A stretch of 64,000 bases of DNA. It comes from Telopea speciosissima. Taxonomy: Eukaryota; Streptophyta; Magnoliopsida; Proteales; Proteaceae. The notes beneath the pieces were generated by a model. That model did not search any database. It was not told the DNA's origin and saw only the letters and a program-made list of their open reading frames with translations. Below are positions 1 through 12,299 of this stretch, piece after piece; the stretch's first letter is position 1, and each line of letters opens with the position of its first letter. The translations under genes were made by a program, and so were the position numbers. Where the stretch lies: NCBI RefSeq assembly GCF_018873765.1, contig NC_057926.1, positions 33,154,946 through 33,218,945 on the forward strand. The letters are read 5' to 3'.

Positions 1-1674
1 CCAAAACTTTCAAACAATGACAACAAAGAATCCCAAATGTCTCATATTTCTTGCAACTACAATTAATCCTAAGCTCAGATGGGTTACAACATACTTTGTA
101 CTCACATTTTGATTCCACAAGACCAACCAAAAATTCAGACATGAGATTACTTTCATTCTTGTTTTTGATGAGGCAAGCACTAACCCAATCCATCTGCTCT
201 TGAAAGAGTTCAAAAGTCAAAGGAGTATAGACTTCCGCAGCTTGTTTTATGATGGGTGACACCAAGTTCACTCTCCTTGGAAGCTTGTTTCTTGAATCAA
301 ACTCAGCTTTTAACTCGTTGGCTCGCTTAGCATCCACAACCCGTTCAAAATGCTTAAAAAATTGCACAATGTCCAAAGTGGATTTTAAATAATCCTTCAT
401 ATCACTGTTCAAACTCTCACTAAGCTGTGTACTCCGCATACCTAATGTGAAGGTATTTTTCATATAGCACTTTGCCCATTTATATTTTAAGCCATATATA
501 CGTTGCAACCATGAATTATTCTCCACTCCATAATTCTTAAGCAATTTTTGCCATTCATCCTCAAACTGTATTTCCTCATCATATTGAAATATACATTTTT
601 TCAAATCTCCAAGAAAGTGCGAGCCATCCTTCATCAAATTACCGAGATGCTTAATGCCATTTTGCATTATGTGCCAAGTACACAGCCCATGCCATGTCTC
701 AGGCCCCACCTCAGTTAATGCCTTTGCCATAGCAGCATCTTGATCCTTGAAGATGGTGATAGGCTTCTTCTGCCCATGTGCTTCCGTAAATGCCTCAAAT
801 AACCACTTGAAAGATTCAGCTGTCTCATCATATAAAAGTGCAGCCCCAAATATAATGGCTCCTCTGTGATGATTAAACCCAACAAATATCCCAAATGACC
901 TATACTCTTTGTTTGTGCAAAATGTGGTGTCGAAACTAACAACATCGCCAAATTGTGCATAATCAATTCTCATCTTCGGATCAGTCCAAAAAATATTAGT
1001 TATCTGTTCATCATTGTCCAATTGCATTGAGTATGTAAATGAATGATTGATACTACTTTGGTTTTCAAAATACCTCAACAAACTCCCTGGCTCACCATAG
1101 GCTAGTGAGCACTGTCTTTTAGTTCGGAGATAGTTCTTATGATCTTGACTAGTGTAGCCAAGGTTCTCCCTCCCACCTGCGTGCCTACCCATATACTCAA
1201 ACATGGACTTAGGTTTAATCCCCGAATCGTCAGCCAAATCAATTTCATATGTATGTATGTCTGAAATTTTCTCTGTGAACGCATCATATGAGTAGTATTT
1301 GGAAGATGAAGAATGTGATTATGTTCTTCTATAAAGTCACGACACTTGTATTTCCCATTCTCTAACAAATATATGGACATCCGTGTCGGGCACATTGTTC
1401 TTATCTCAGCTCGTGGCTTACTTGTGTCAATGTCCCTCTTATCTTTGTGCCTGACACCAGATTTGTGCCATACAAATCTCCATGAAGTTATAGTTGTCTT
1501 GTATTTCCTTCTCTTATTTGCAAAATCTCTCCTTATACTAAAACCAACACTTCCTCCATATTTGTTGTAAAAATCATAAGCCTCTTGTTCTGTATTAAAC
1601 AACATACCGATTTGAGGTTTACACTCAACATCTTCACCTAACTCAACCTTAGGACTTACTGTCGTTTTTTCCAT
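1..1674 (-). pseudogene. FAR1/FHY3-related protein (MULE-derived transposase fold), frameshifted and cut by the window edge
   Basis: FAR1-family proteins are transcription factors derived from Mutator-like transposases. The first ~120 codons from the ATG at 1674 look like the FAR1 DNA-binding domain (EAYDFYNKYGGSVGFSIRR, then MCPTRM and EEHNH). The usual first zinc-ligand Cys is Trp here (FVWHKSG). Near 1267-1273, at RSQRK, the frame shifts by one base in a run of A, consistent with loss of one A. The new frame then stays open to base 1, about 410 codons. It reads through a MULE transposase domain (VVSFDTTFCTNKEY, FKDQDAAMAKAL, TWHIMQNG) and ends in a SWIM-type zinc finger (CSCKKYETFGILCCHC). 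The rest lies outside the window. The open downstream frame argues for recent inactivation, or for a sequence error at one homopolymer. I see no terminal inverted repeats, so it could be a host FAR1 gene or an old MULE. Confidence 0.85.
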
Positions 1675-3300
1675 GATTCTATATCCAAACTAACCACAGT
1701 ATCTGAATTCCACAAATAACACACATGAAAAAAACAATTTAGATATTGTTTTGGTGGATGGGACAAAAGATATACCAAAAGTAACGTATTTTAAGAGGGG
1801 GAATGGGAGGGGGAGGGGATGAAAGTAAGGACAACATAACAGAGAAGCTAAATGGTTGCACGCTATATGATAAAAATTTCAATGAATTCAGAATTTCAGT
1901 AAAGGAAAGAAAACGATAATACTATGCAGCTCAACCATAGATTAAAAAAAAAAAAAACCGAACCCAACTCATACAACAAAACAAACCAAATATATATGAC
2001 AAATACAATGGAGAGGAAAAAACTCTAAAATGGTTCCCTTCAATTCACGGCAGCAACGGCGGCGTCACTGACAAGAGTGGGTGGTTATGTAAGAATCAAG
2101 AAACTCAAATTCCCTCTTCTGCTTCCTTCCCCCACACAACCTAACCTACCATCCCTAGTAATCCCTCTAGTCCCTACACCTAGTAAGTCACCTACACCAG
2201 TTTGAAGTTTTCTCTATAGTCTTCTCTTCTCTTCTCTGTACAAGAAATGATTTGTGATCTGATGCAGAGAATCAAAAACCTAAATTCGCAACATCTTATT
2301 AGTAAACCTATCGGTTTCATAAAAAGGTAATGGGGTTCCAAGGCATCAATGCGTGTTTGGCTTTCACTGATGGTAATTTACTCTGTCTTTTTTAATTTGC
2401 AATGGAGGCCTATCTTTCTGAATTTGTAATAGTAAAAAACGTTTCAGGGGGAAAAAATGTGGTGGCTTATCTGTCTACTGACTGTTTCTTGAAATCAATC
2501 AAGGGGAGCTGGGAACACCAACATGGCCAGGTTCATATCTAGAAAAAAAAATAAACTATTTACATGTAATAGCACTTTGTTATATTTTTTCGGTATTAAT
2601 GAATGAAATCAGCTTATAACAGAGATAAAAAATAATGGAACAAATCGAGGAGCTTTCTCTTTGTATATACTCTTTGAATTAATTCTTATGGAGTGTCCAC
2701 TATCCACCAAACTCTATTTTTTCGGTTGGGAAACATATAATAAACATCACTGGATGTTATGAGGAGTGAGAGAGAGGAAATAACCGAATGCCTGGGATTT
2801 TTTGATAGAGAGAGAGGAAAGAGGGAGAAAAATATTTGTAGAAGCATTAACCCTTTGTAGATGTGTCAAGGACTAAAGAGAATAAACTCCTATTTGCAGC
2901 AAAAAGAAGAAGTAGAAATTACCTTGTTGCAGAGTCCCACCAACTGTATTGATAGTAAGGTTCAGCGAGCTTCTCTCGAGAGCGAGGTTTTGTACTTCTG
3001 TGTCGAGAGAGGAAATAACCGAATGCTGGGACTCTTAGAGAGAGAGAGGAAAGAGGAAGGGAAATCTTTTTTTTCCATTTTAAATCCTGATTTTAGGCAA
3101 CGTGTTGGTACCCATTTCTTTTCAGCTAGGGTGGGTATTCCTCAAACCGGGTCTTAATATGGGGTGAGAGTTGAGAAAACAATTAGAACCGTTAGATTTT
3201 TTTTTGCCAGGTGTCGATCAGTGAAGGGCGCTCTGCCAGTGCTCCGCCGGATTATGCATTGTAGAGGATTATAATCCTTATGTACAACATTTGTAAAGTG
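1675..3300. other. 5' flank of the FAR1-like gene; no gene recognised
   Basis: This stretch should hold the promoter and leader of the minus-strand FAR1-like gene. It contains a poly(A) tract near 1945, purine-rich GAGA tracts (2765-2830 and 3005-3065), and a 98-codon plus-strand frame at 2861-3157 with no recognisable domain. That frame overlaps the GAGA repeats and is probably accidental. A 14-bp palindrome, AGGATTATAATCCT, lies near 3264-3277. No transposon ends were identified. Confidence 0.5.
2770..3062. repeat. Pair of ~58-bp direct repeats, about 235 bp apart
   Basis: The segments at about 2770-2829 and 3005-3062 share GGAAATAACCGAATG followed by a GAGAGAGAGGAAAGAGG tract. This indicates a local duplication in the upstream flank of the FAR1-like gene. 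No function is evident. Confidence 0.6.
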
Positions 3301-4305
3301 TTATTGCTAAATCTGGCTAATACAATTGATTTTAAGCTAGAAATATAGTATTTAAGCTAGAATTATAGTTTAAATACTGCTCAATGTCTTTATTAAGACA
3401 CAATTTAAAATATATATATTATAAAGTAAAAAATTAGTTTTAATAAAATAAAAGGAAAAATGGATTACTGTAATGTTTGTTTATATATAAACAATTTTAT
3501 TATTTAAGTAAAACATCTAAAATGTTTGTTGTTTATTTCAGTGATTTATAAATGCAAAAAAAGCAAGCACGTGCAAATGCAAACATGTGCATTTGCACGT
3601 GCAATATATATATATAAAACTTATGAATTAATCAATTATTTTATATATTCTTATAACAGATTTTGGTATGGAGGGATATGATCGTGATTGTGATATAATT
3701 CAATTCATGCGAAACATGTACGTTCATAATTTGCACCACATAAGAGTTTAAGTTTTATTTAAAAATTTGTACTTATTAACTTTTGGATATTTTTGTAACT
3801 TACATTGGTTTTTTTTTAAATTTTTTTTTACAACATACAGAAATTTATATTATCTTTAAAGCAACATTTTCGTTGTTCTTTGCTGAACTTGTTAAAAGAA
3901 TTGGACTTCTACAAGGTTTGCGTCTAACATTAATTGTATTTGAGTACTAAATTACCTTATGAAGTATTGAATATAAAATTGAGAAGATTGAAAACTTTTA
4001 AAATAAAAACTACTCAATGATGCTAGTCAATTTATTTCCTATTTTAACTGTGATATAGAGTACAAAAATAAAGCTTGACAGACCACGATAGATTCATTGT
4101 TAAAGATTGTACTGTGGTGTTAAAATTTTTAACAAGAAGCATAGGGAGTGCGCATGTGCAAAGAAACATGAATGCCCCTCTAGGGGTGTGTGCATGTGCA
4201 AAGAAATATATGAAGGTTACTATTTTAATTTTTAACCGTTTATGTTCCTTATTTAATGGTGGTCAATTAATCGTCTGGTAGAGAATATGTTGGAGAAAAA
4301 AAAGA
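3300..4305. other. AT-rich spacer without a recognisable gene
   Basis: Strongly AT-rich sequence with TATATA tracts and one perfect hairpin (annotated separately). The only sizeable frame (4075-4281) has no domain similarity I recognise. The tandem-unit array begins at its right edge. Confidence 0.5.
3567..3602. repeat. Perfect 14-bp-stem hairpin containing CACGTG
   Basis: The left arm GCACGTGCAAATGC (3567-3580) is exactly complementary to the right arm GCATTTGCACGTGC (3589-3602), across an 8-base loop. Each arm carries CACGTG, the core of plant G-boxes bound by bHLH and bZIP factors. It sits in AT-rich DNA beside a TATATA run, so it stands out in composition. Confidence 0.85.
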
Positions 4306-4590
4306 TACATCTCTATGTTTTTTATCATTCAAACTATATTTATATAGGTTTATGTATAATTAAAGTCAGCAATAAGGGGATGTATCCTCGAATGAAACCT
4401 GTCGTCGATCGATTTAAGCTGTAAAAGAAATATATAAAATATGGATTACATATAATTATTATTATTAAATATACTAATTAATTTAAATTTAAAAACTAAA
4501 TAAACGTAACGGTGGTGAAGATTTCTTGTAAATCTGAGAAAAGTCCACGGGTTATCAGTGTATTGACGAACACCTATGTTGTTCAATGGA

Positions 4591-5683
4591 TCTGCCAAAC
4601 AATAAAACAAATTAGTCTGTGAGTGTGTGTTGATATATTTCTGTGACTGTGGAAGGAGGGATAATACTTACAGACTAAAACTCGATTGTAAGGATAACAA
4701 TTCGGAGGAATGAAGCTTACTCAATTAGTATGACCATTTGTTACAACATGTCGGTTTATAATATTATCCGCTACATTAATAAGAACTTCGAGAGATCCAT
4801 ATTTATAAAACAGAGCAATCAAATATTGTTTATTTTCATTCGGATCACAAAAATATAGGGGCCTCACAAGCATCCCAACAAGGAAATATCCTGTATAAAA
4901 AAAGATCAGGAAGAGAAATAGATAATACAAAAATACAAAAAAACTACAAATAACACTTACAGATGGTTTCAGAGCGCTCCCTAAAGTCATGGAGATGGTT
5001 TAAATTCGAAATATGATGCAGCAAAGTATCTAAGTGATTTACAATAGTTATATTTAGATTGATTGATTGGCCAACCAAGTTAGCCAAGTTATATAACTTG
5101 ATGAATCTACACTGATCTCTCCCAATGAAAACTAAGGATTCATCCATATTAACATCTCCAAGAGAGTAAAGGTGTATAACTTGGCTAACATGGCCGGTCA
5201 ACCAGTCAATCTAAATATAACAAAATTCGTATAACTTGGTTAATTCAAGGTGAACTCATTTACATATTTGTTTTATGACGGACTGTAAGAATGGGACAAC
5301 AAAGTTGTTTTAGCCTCCGTAATGAAGGAGATACTCAGGTAAGGTCTTGATCTCCTCTCCAAAAACAAATATGTAAACGAGTTCACCTTGAGTTAAAGAT
5401 GCAACAAAATTCCTAGGCATGAAAATAATATTTGCATCCAATTCATGCAATTTTTTAAAATAGTCAAGGCCTGAAGGCCAAGTTCTCGCGTAATTCTATT
5501 TGAGCGGTTGGAAAGAGGGAAAGTGGTTGAACTCAGTGAAGACATCCTGAGCACTCTGTGAAATATTACCAATCACCTATGAAATATAATTAAGCTGATT
5601 AATAATCAATGAAAAATTCAAGAGAGAGGAGGGGGAGGTGGAAAATTCAAGAGAGGAGGAGGAGGAGGATTGGCATCAGCCAT
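4591..5683 (-). pseudogene. Captured intron-containing pseudogene, copy A
   Basis: Unrecognised host-type gene, antisense to the miniature-LTR unit. Exon 1 (about 5683-4961) starts ATG then Pro-rich codons and reads through segments such as YFKKLHELDANI, MPRNFVASLTQGE and GDVNMDESLVFI. It ends at a good donor (ATCT|GTAAGT). The acceptor TATACAG at 4893-4891 opens exon 2 (4890-4721; DPNENKQYLIALFYKYGSLE). A second intron would end at GGCAG|ATCC (exon 3 starts at 4591). In-frame stops interrupt exon 1 at the same three codons in all four copies. Copy A also lost the second donor (AGTAAG for GGTAAG). I do not recognise the protein family. Confidence 0.55.
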
Positions 5684-5766
5684 GTTGATAAGGAGAGAAG
5701 ATAATTGAAACAGAGAAGGGTAAGACTCGATACCGTGACCCCTGCCTGCTTTGATACCAGCCACCG

Positions 5767-6027
5767 TGTTAGAGCTGCTATATGATATACATATTGTTTC
5801 CTCTCTTTCCTACAAGGTCGGTCTTTTAGAGGAAGCGGTTTCTACATGGTATTAGAGAAGGCAAGCGTCACGGTATCGAGTCCCTCTGGGCGCGGGCAGG
5901 TCTTAAAATTATTTATCCACCCGTGTCCCCCTTTGAATAGTCCACCGTGTTAGAGTTCTTGTATGATATACATATTGTTTCCTCCCTTTCTTACAAGGTC
6001 GACCTTTTAGAGGAAACAGTTCTAACA
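5767..6027 (+). repeat. Miniature-LTR module 1 (two 80-bp repeats)
   Basis: LTR-like repeats at 5767-5846 and 5948-6027, each TGTTAGAG...ACA and 80 bp long, start to start 181 bp. The second is followed by TAGTATCAGAGCCAGG, one base off the 16-nt complement of the initiator tRNA-Met 3' end. The first is followed by the degraded TGGTATTAGAG. The 101-bp spacer carries GGTATCGAGTCCC. These are features of TRIM/SMART-type miniature LTR elements. Confidence 0.7.
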
Positions 6028-6359
6028 TAGTATCAGAGCCAGGCTGGGGTCAAGGTATACATCTCTATGTTTTTATCATTCACACTATATTTATATAGGT
6101 TTATGTATAATTAAAGAAAGAAATAAGGACACGTATTCTCAAATGAAACCTGTCGTCGATCAATTTAAACTACAAAAGAAATATATAAAATATGGATTAC
6201 ATATAATTATTTTTTATTAAATATATTAATTAATTTAAATTTAAAAACTAAATAAAAATTTATATCAAGTAACCGTAATGGTGGTGATGATTTCTTATAA
6301 ATCTAAGAAAATTCCATGGGTTATCAGTGTATTGACGAACACCTATGTTGTTCAATGGA

Positions 6360-7469
6360 TCTGCCAAAAAATAAAACAAATTAGTCTGTGAGCGTGTGTT
6401 GATATATTTCTGTGACTGTGGAATGAGGGATAATGCTTATAGACTAAAACTCGATTGTAAGGATAACAATTAGGAGGAATGAAGCTTACCCAATTAGTAT
6501 GTCCATTTGTTACAACATGTCGTTTTATAATATTGTCCGCTACAAGAATAAGAACTTCGAGAGATCCATATTTATAAAACAGAGCAATCAAATATTATTT
6601 TTTTCCATTTGGGTCACAAAATTATTGGGGCCTCATAGGCATCTCAACAAGAAAATATCCTGTATAAAAAAAAGATCAGGAAGAGAAATAGATAATACAA
6701 AAATACAAAAAAAAATACAAATAACACTTACAGATGGTTTTGGAGCGCTCTCTGAAGTCATGGAGATGGTTTAAATTCGAAATATGATGCAGCAAAGTAT
6801 CTAAGTGATTTACAATAGTTATATTTAGATTGATTGATTGGCCAACTAAGTTAGCCAAGTTATATAACCTGATGAATCTACACTGATCTCTCTCAATGAA
6901 AACTAAGGATTCATCCATATTAACATCTCCAAGAGGGTGCATTCATAAAAAAAAAAAAACATCTCCAAGAGAGTAAAGGTGTACAACTTGGCTAACATGG
7001 CCGGTCAACCAGTCAATCTAAATGTAACAAAATTCGTATAACTTGGCTAATTCAAGGTGAACTCGTTTACACATTTGTTTTATGACAGACTGCATGAGTG
7101 GAACAACAGAGTTGTTTCAGCCTCCGTAATAAAGGAGGTACTCAGGTAAGGTTCTCGCCTCCCCTCTAAAAGTAAATATGTAAACGAGTTCACCTTGAGT
7201 TAAAGATGCAACAAAATTCCTAGGCATGAAAATAATATTTGCATCCAATTCATGCAATTTTTTGAAATAGTCAGGGCCTGAAGGCCAAGTTCTCGCGTAA
7301 TTCTATCTAAGCGCTTGGAAAGTGGAAAAGTGGTTGAACTCAGTGGAGACATCCTGAACACTCTGTGAAACATTACCAATCACCTATGAAATATAATTAA
7401 GCCGATTAATAATCAACAAAAAATTCAAGAGAGAGGAGGAGGAGGAGGAGGAGGATTGGCATCAGTCAT
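6360..7469 (-). pseudogene. Captured intron-containing pseudogene, copy B
   Basis: Same architecture as copy A: ATG at 7469, exon 1 to a GTAAGT donor near 6731, exon 2 (IALFYKYGSLEVLILVADN) with an intact TTGG|GTAAGC donor, and an exon 3 acceptor at 6361. It has the same three in-frame stops in exon 1, and an 11-A insertion near 6948-6958 followed by a short local duplication. Not expected to be functional. Confidence 0.55.
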
Positions 7470-7514
7470 GTTGATAAGGAGAGAAGATAATTGAAACAGA
7501 GAAGGGAAAGACTC

Positions 7515-7519
7515 GATAC
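7515..7519. repeat. Left 5-bp target-site duplication of the gypsy element (GATAC)
   Basis: GATAC directly precedes the LTR terminus TGTCACA and is repeated directly after the opposite terminus (22501-22505). The uninterrupted sequence CGATACCGTGACC in units A and C confirms the insertion point. Confidence 0.93.
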
Positions 7520-10500
7520 TGTCACACCCCAAACCACCCCCTAGGAGGATTGGGTAAGTGACCCGGATTGCATGACAGCAATCCGCCAAATCCCACGGAT
7601 TTAGAAGCAGTGCTTACGATTATGGAACCACAACCATCTTCTCCAAAGGCAAGATCAGAGTGTTTGCAGATAACTATAATTTAATAAACAAAGAAAACGT
7701 AGCGATACAGGGAAAGCAGTGATAATATATACATATAAAAGTGTTACAATTCCCAACAACCCACAAACAAAGTAAACAAAGGAACAAAGCTGATAAGTAC
7801 AGTACTACATACAAAAATATACACAGGGCGAGCATCCTCAGACCAAAAAGGAAGATAAAAGAAATCTACAACCAATGGGTCAGAACGGGGATAACTCCAG
7901 ATAACCCAAAAGAAGTCCCCAAGTTAAAAAGCTAACAAGAGCACACTTTAATGGTCTTCATCAACAACCACCGAAAATGTGCGCAAAATCGGTATGACCT
8001 CCGTCGGGGTCCACACCAACATCATCATAACAACCAAAACTCTCCTCCTCGAGATAGTCCGCCATGCCACAGCGGCATCCACCTGCAAAATCATCTAAGC
8101 AAAACATTGTATAATAGAGTGTGAGCCCCACTGAGCTCGTGAGCAAATAACATCAATTATGCATGCACATGCAACCACAATCCACAATTCACATAATCCT
8201 ACATGAAATGCAAGTCTATATTTTATTATTATCCCCCTACCATTACAACTAAGTCGGGTTTGCACCACTACAATCCCCAATACATGTATCCTTGGTGCGG
8301 GCTTCTAACCCCTTCCCGCGATACACCCATTGAGTTGTCGGAGAAGACTGGTCAGCCCCCGTATTCGTTCACCAAGGTCGGCCCGACCAGCTCTCTGTGA
8401 TTAACCTGGGGAAACAACCGTTTCTTCCCTCATTTTCTTTTCCAGCTTATAGCCCATATGCACCAGTCTGGTGTTCTTTTATTCTTTTTTTTTTTTTGTT
8501 CTCTCCCTGATAATTACCCCCACAGGTATCCAACACCTTAACCCCTATTGGCAAGGGTTCGTGGCATGGGTGATGAAACTCTAGCCCCATGTCTATATGG
8601 CATCATATGAGTTAAGCGGTGTCAATCGTATCCCATAATACGGGCTACCACAGGCCCCATTTCCAAGCCGAGTACAGCATCTAGTCTAACAATCACAATC
8701 ATCATATAGAATTCACGGTATAGATCAACAACAGTTATTATGCAGTGATTTGAGTAACTTGAATTATAAGTAAATAACACAGCATCCAAGATTCAATTAT
8801 TAATAGCTGGCATCATATTATAATTACATTTGCACATACGATTGTATCATTCACTCACCAGTACTTGGCTCTAAGTACTCAGTTACCAATTCAGTTCCAG
8901 CGGTTGTCTGGTCGTTGACCTCGAGCACGGGATCAGGTCCTAGACACAAATCAAGCATTGTCTTATTTAGTTATTAGCTCTACACTGGTGGTCCTAGGGT
9001 TACCCTAACTTACTGGGTTGACCCGGGGTTTAGTTGGTCTCATTTGGAATCACCGGGCCTTGCATTGGGCCTTAGGTCATATCCCAATGTATGGGCCAGT
9101 ACCAGGGCACAGGGGGTAAATTGGTCATTTATAATGCCAGTACCTGTTCTTAGGTCAGAACATGGTCCCAGTGCTGTCCATAGCATGTCTGTGCTGTAGG
9201 ACCAAGCACAGCAATGCACAGTCACATGTGAGGCCCACTAGGGTTCCAAAACATTCTTTAATCATGGACAGAGGTGGGGAAGGGTATTTTAGTCTTTTCC
9301 CACATCCCACAGTGTCCAGGGGCCAAATGGGTGTGAAGTTCCAAGTCTGCCCATCAATTACAGCAAGATTTCAATCATTGGGCCATGGCTCTGGGCCTTA
9401 CTGCATCACCCAGTGCCTGCAGAATCGACCTTGGGCTGAGTTTCCAAGGTGGGACCTGCAGGGCCGGGCCCACACTTGATCCTCTGCATGTTTGGGGAAT
9501 TAGGTAGCCCAGTGGTGGTCTACATCATGGTCCAGAGGGTTTTTCCATCAGGGTCACTGTCAAGCTGACTGTGGCTGCCCAAGTAACCCTGGTGAATAGT
9601 GTTCAGGGTTTTGGCTAGGCTTAGTTTCAGTTCCAGCCTTGTACAAAGCTGAAATCACCTGAAACCAGAGGTCTCAAGGCTGCACCCATCAAGGGTTAGG
9701 GCTGTACAGCCTTGGCCAGCATCCAGGTTTCCAAAACACTGACCAATGGGTCCATCTGGCAGTGCAGGTGGGCACAGCCAGGTTTCGGCCAAGGCAACAA
9801 CATAAGTAAATGCTGATTTTTGATGAAATGCCCAGATCCACCATGCACAAGGTCTGCATGGCTGTTCTGGACCAAGACTGGGCAAACCCTAGCTAGTCTG
9901 GGCTGCCCAGGGTACAAACCACAACATGAACATTGAGGAAATAAGGTACAACAAGTATACATGGGATTTTTTTATACCTGAATATGGCTGTGGATGAGCT
10001 CGGACCAGGCTGGGATGGGGGTAGCACCTCCTCCTTCTTCTCCGTTCTTCCTTCTCTTCTTCCTCTCCTTTCTCTCTCTTCTTTCCTCTCCTTTCTCTCT
10101 CAAATTTCAGATCTGCCAAGGGCTCTAAAATGAGCCCAAGGCCTCTTATTTATGGGCTAAGGCCTGTTTGCCTAAAGTCCCTCTTTTAAAAACTCATTTT
10201 TGAAACTGATTCTGTCTGGTTCTGGGTCCTCTAGTGGGGTCCACACTAAATCAGGGGTATGAGGTGGTCCCTCGGACTCCCCTCTATCAGTGGAGGGTGA
10301 CCATGGTCATGTTGGGTGGTCCCCACAATTATAATACTTAAATATATGCAAAAATAGACACTGGGCGATGTCACTGGGCCTTGCTGCATCGCCCAGTCCA
10401 TGGCCCAGTGAACTCCAACAACTGAATTCAAAGGGAGAAAGCACAGGGGTTTGACCCTAGGTCAGGGTATTGTCCCCATATGCTCATTATGGGTTCTTGA

Positions 10501-10756
10501 CACATTTTTTAGAGGTGGGTCCCACCATTAAAGGGGGGAGAGAGATTACCTAGGGTTCAAGCCATACATCAGGCTGTGAGCTGTGCAAGAGCAGGGGTCC
10601 ACTATCCATCTTCTCACAGGTATAAAAGAGGACATGCATAGGGTCTCCTCATTGGTCCATGTCACTGGAGTGATGTTCCATAGTGAATATGGTTTCCTGA
10701 TCAGGGGTTTCTGTCCTTGAACCAAAATTCCAACCAATCAGGGGCAGGGTTTGACA
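7520..10756 (-). repeat. Left LTR (3' LTR in element sense), 3,237 bp
   Basis: Bounded by TGTCACACCCC and GGGTTTGACA and nearly collinear with 18713-22500. It includes a short hairpin at the start (GGATTGC/GCAATCC, 7569-7588 region), a pyrimidine-rich tract (~10028-10100), one good copy of the element's 12-bp-stem hairpin (10360-10397), a degenerate copy (~9378-9417), and TATAAAAG on the plus strand at 10621. The frames seen inside (for example 9162-9479) differ between the two LTRs and look non-coding. Confidence 0.9.
10360..10397. repeat. Gypsy hairpin, LTR copy (left)
   Basis: CTGGGCGATG (10361-10370) pairs with CATCGCCCAG (10387-10396) across a 16-base loop; the flanking A/T adds one pair. 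The same structure recurs at 16770-16809 and 22104-22143. Confidence 0.8.
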
Positions 10757-10770
10757 TTTCTCCCCTCCTT
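10757..10770 (-). promoter_or_regulatory. Polypurine tract of the gypsy element
   Basis: On the minus strand AAGGAGGGGAGAAA lies immediately upstream of the 3' LTR start TGTCAAACCC, the expected site of plus-strand DNA priming. Its first base is part of the stop codon of the pol frame (10771-10769). Confidence 0.88.
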
Positions 10771-12290
10771 ACAAAAATTTCGTCCTCAAAATTTGCTTAC
10801 CTTGCAATCCAAATAGTTGAGGATATTTCTCTTTCATTTCTTCCTCACGTTCCCATGAAGCTTCTTCTGCTGGGTTATTTCCCCATCGAACTTTCACAAA
10901 AGCGATGGTACAGTTCGGAGGTTATGTTCCTTTCTGTCCAGTATATCTGTGGGGTGTTCTTCATAAGTCATATCCACGTCCAACTGTTCAGGTTCAGTTG
11001 ACAACATGTGTGTCGGATTACTAATATACTTTCGTAGCATTGACACATGGAAAACATCGTGGACACTCGACAAAGATGGTGGTAGAGCTAGTCGGTACGC
11101 TACGGGTCCCACTTTATTAAGAATTTCGTATGGACCAATGAATCTTGGGCTCAACTTGCCTTTCTTATTGAAACGTAGCAGTCCTTTGGTTGGAGATACT
11201 CGAAGGAATACTTTTTCTCCGACCTCAAATTCAATATCTTTTCTTCGGTTATCCGCATAACTCTTCTGTCTCAACTGGGCTGCCTTGATTTTCTTTCTTA
11301 TGACATCTACCTTGTCTCATGTCGCCTGAATCATTTCAGGTCTGAGATATTTCTGCTCACCAACTTCATCCCAATAAAGCGAAGTTCGGCACTTCCTGCC
11401 ATAGAGTGCTTCGAACGGTGCCATGCCAATGGTGGAGTGGTAGCTATTATTGTATACAAATTCCACCAGCGGCATGTGAGCATCCCAACTGTCATTCATT
11501 TTCAGATCATAGGCTCGGAGCATGTCCTCCAGAGTCTGGATGGTTCTTTTTGATTGTCCGTCCGTCTGCGGATGGAAAGCTGTACTAAGATTTAGTTGCG
11601 ATCCCAATGCCTTTTGTAGACTTCTCCAAAACCTTGAAGTAACTCGAGGATCTCTGTCAGACACAATACTGACAGGCACGCCATGTACGCTGACTATGTT
11701 GTCAATGTATATCTGAGCAAGCTTCTCCATTAGATAACTTATTTTAATCGGTATGAAGTGAGCTGCCTTTGTCAGTCCATCTACAATCACCCAAATTGTA
11801 TTCATGCCCTTTCTGGTGTTGGGCAGATTTGTCACAAAATCCATAATGATTCTTTCCCACTTCCACTCAGGTATGGGAAGTGGCTGCAAGAGTCCATACG
11901 GTCGGTGTCTTTCCGCCTTTATTTGTTGACAGGTAAGGCACTTGGACACGTAGATTGCTGCATTCCAATCCACCAGTAATATCTCTTCAAAGCCTTGTAC
12001 ATCTTTGTACTTCCAAGGTGGATGGCATAGGGTGGGCTATGCGCCTCTTTCAGAATTCGGTCTTGAATACCAAAATCGTCAGGCACGCACAATCTATCGC
12101 GAAATTTCAATGCACCATCTTGGGCCAATGAAAAATCTGGATCCTTATGGATACCATGTTGAACTTTTTGAATTATCTTAGCCAGCTCGGGATCCAATGG
12201 TTGCTTCGCAATTATCTCCTCTCGCATCGACGGCTACAGATCCAATGCTGCTAGTTGCACAACCGGTTTTTCGATTACGAGCTCTAAATC
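10769..12290 (-). pseudogene. Gypsy integrase with GPY/F region and chromodomain-like tail (broken)
   Basis: The N-terminal zinc-binding region shows His residues in EAHSPPYAIHLGS and the pair CLTCQQ. A frameshift near 11960 separates them. The catalytic core runs IIMDFVTNLP (first Asp), IVSDRDPRVTS (second Asp), then TDGQSKRTIQTLED. The expected catalytic Glu of GQSER is Lys (AAA for GAA), so strand transfer should be dead. The C-terminal part has the GPY/F-type GKLSPRFIGPYEI. It then continues, after a frameshift near 10905, into a chromodomain-like stretch (VKVRWGNNPAEEASWE, KYPQLFG) that ends in TAA at 10769-10771, on the polypurine tract. Confidence 0.88.
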
Positions 12291-12299
12291 AAATTTTTA

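Larger units (their letters stand above)
4306..6057 (+). mobile_element. Tandem unit A: ~1.75-kb unit ending in a miniature-LTR module
   Basis: First of four near-complete head-to-tail units that begin TACATCTCTATG (4306, 6058, 22830, 24600). The left edge abuts GGAGAAAAAAAAGA rather than a preceding LTR module, so this is the outer end of the array. The unit holds an antisense pseudogene (4591-5683) and, at its right end, two 80-bp LTR-like repeats. Polarity is taken from the PBS-like TGGTATCAGAG that follows each 80-bp repeat on the plus strand. Confidence 0.75.

Noticed and set aside
2861..3157. 98-codon plus-strand frame upstream of the FAR1-like gene
   Set aside because: Contains the GAGA repeat, no domain, no supporting splice or promoter context.
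5847..5947. Spacer of the miniature-LTR module considered as a tRNA gene
   Set aside because: A- and B-box-like words are too close (about 26 bases) and no cloverleaf could be drawn; kept only as an alternative origin.
9162..9479. Plus-strand frame in the left gypsy LTR, with a relative at 20901-21237
   Set aside because: The two LTR copies break the frame at different points, and no domain is visible; LTR sequence explains it.
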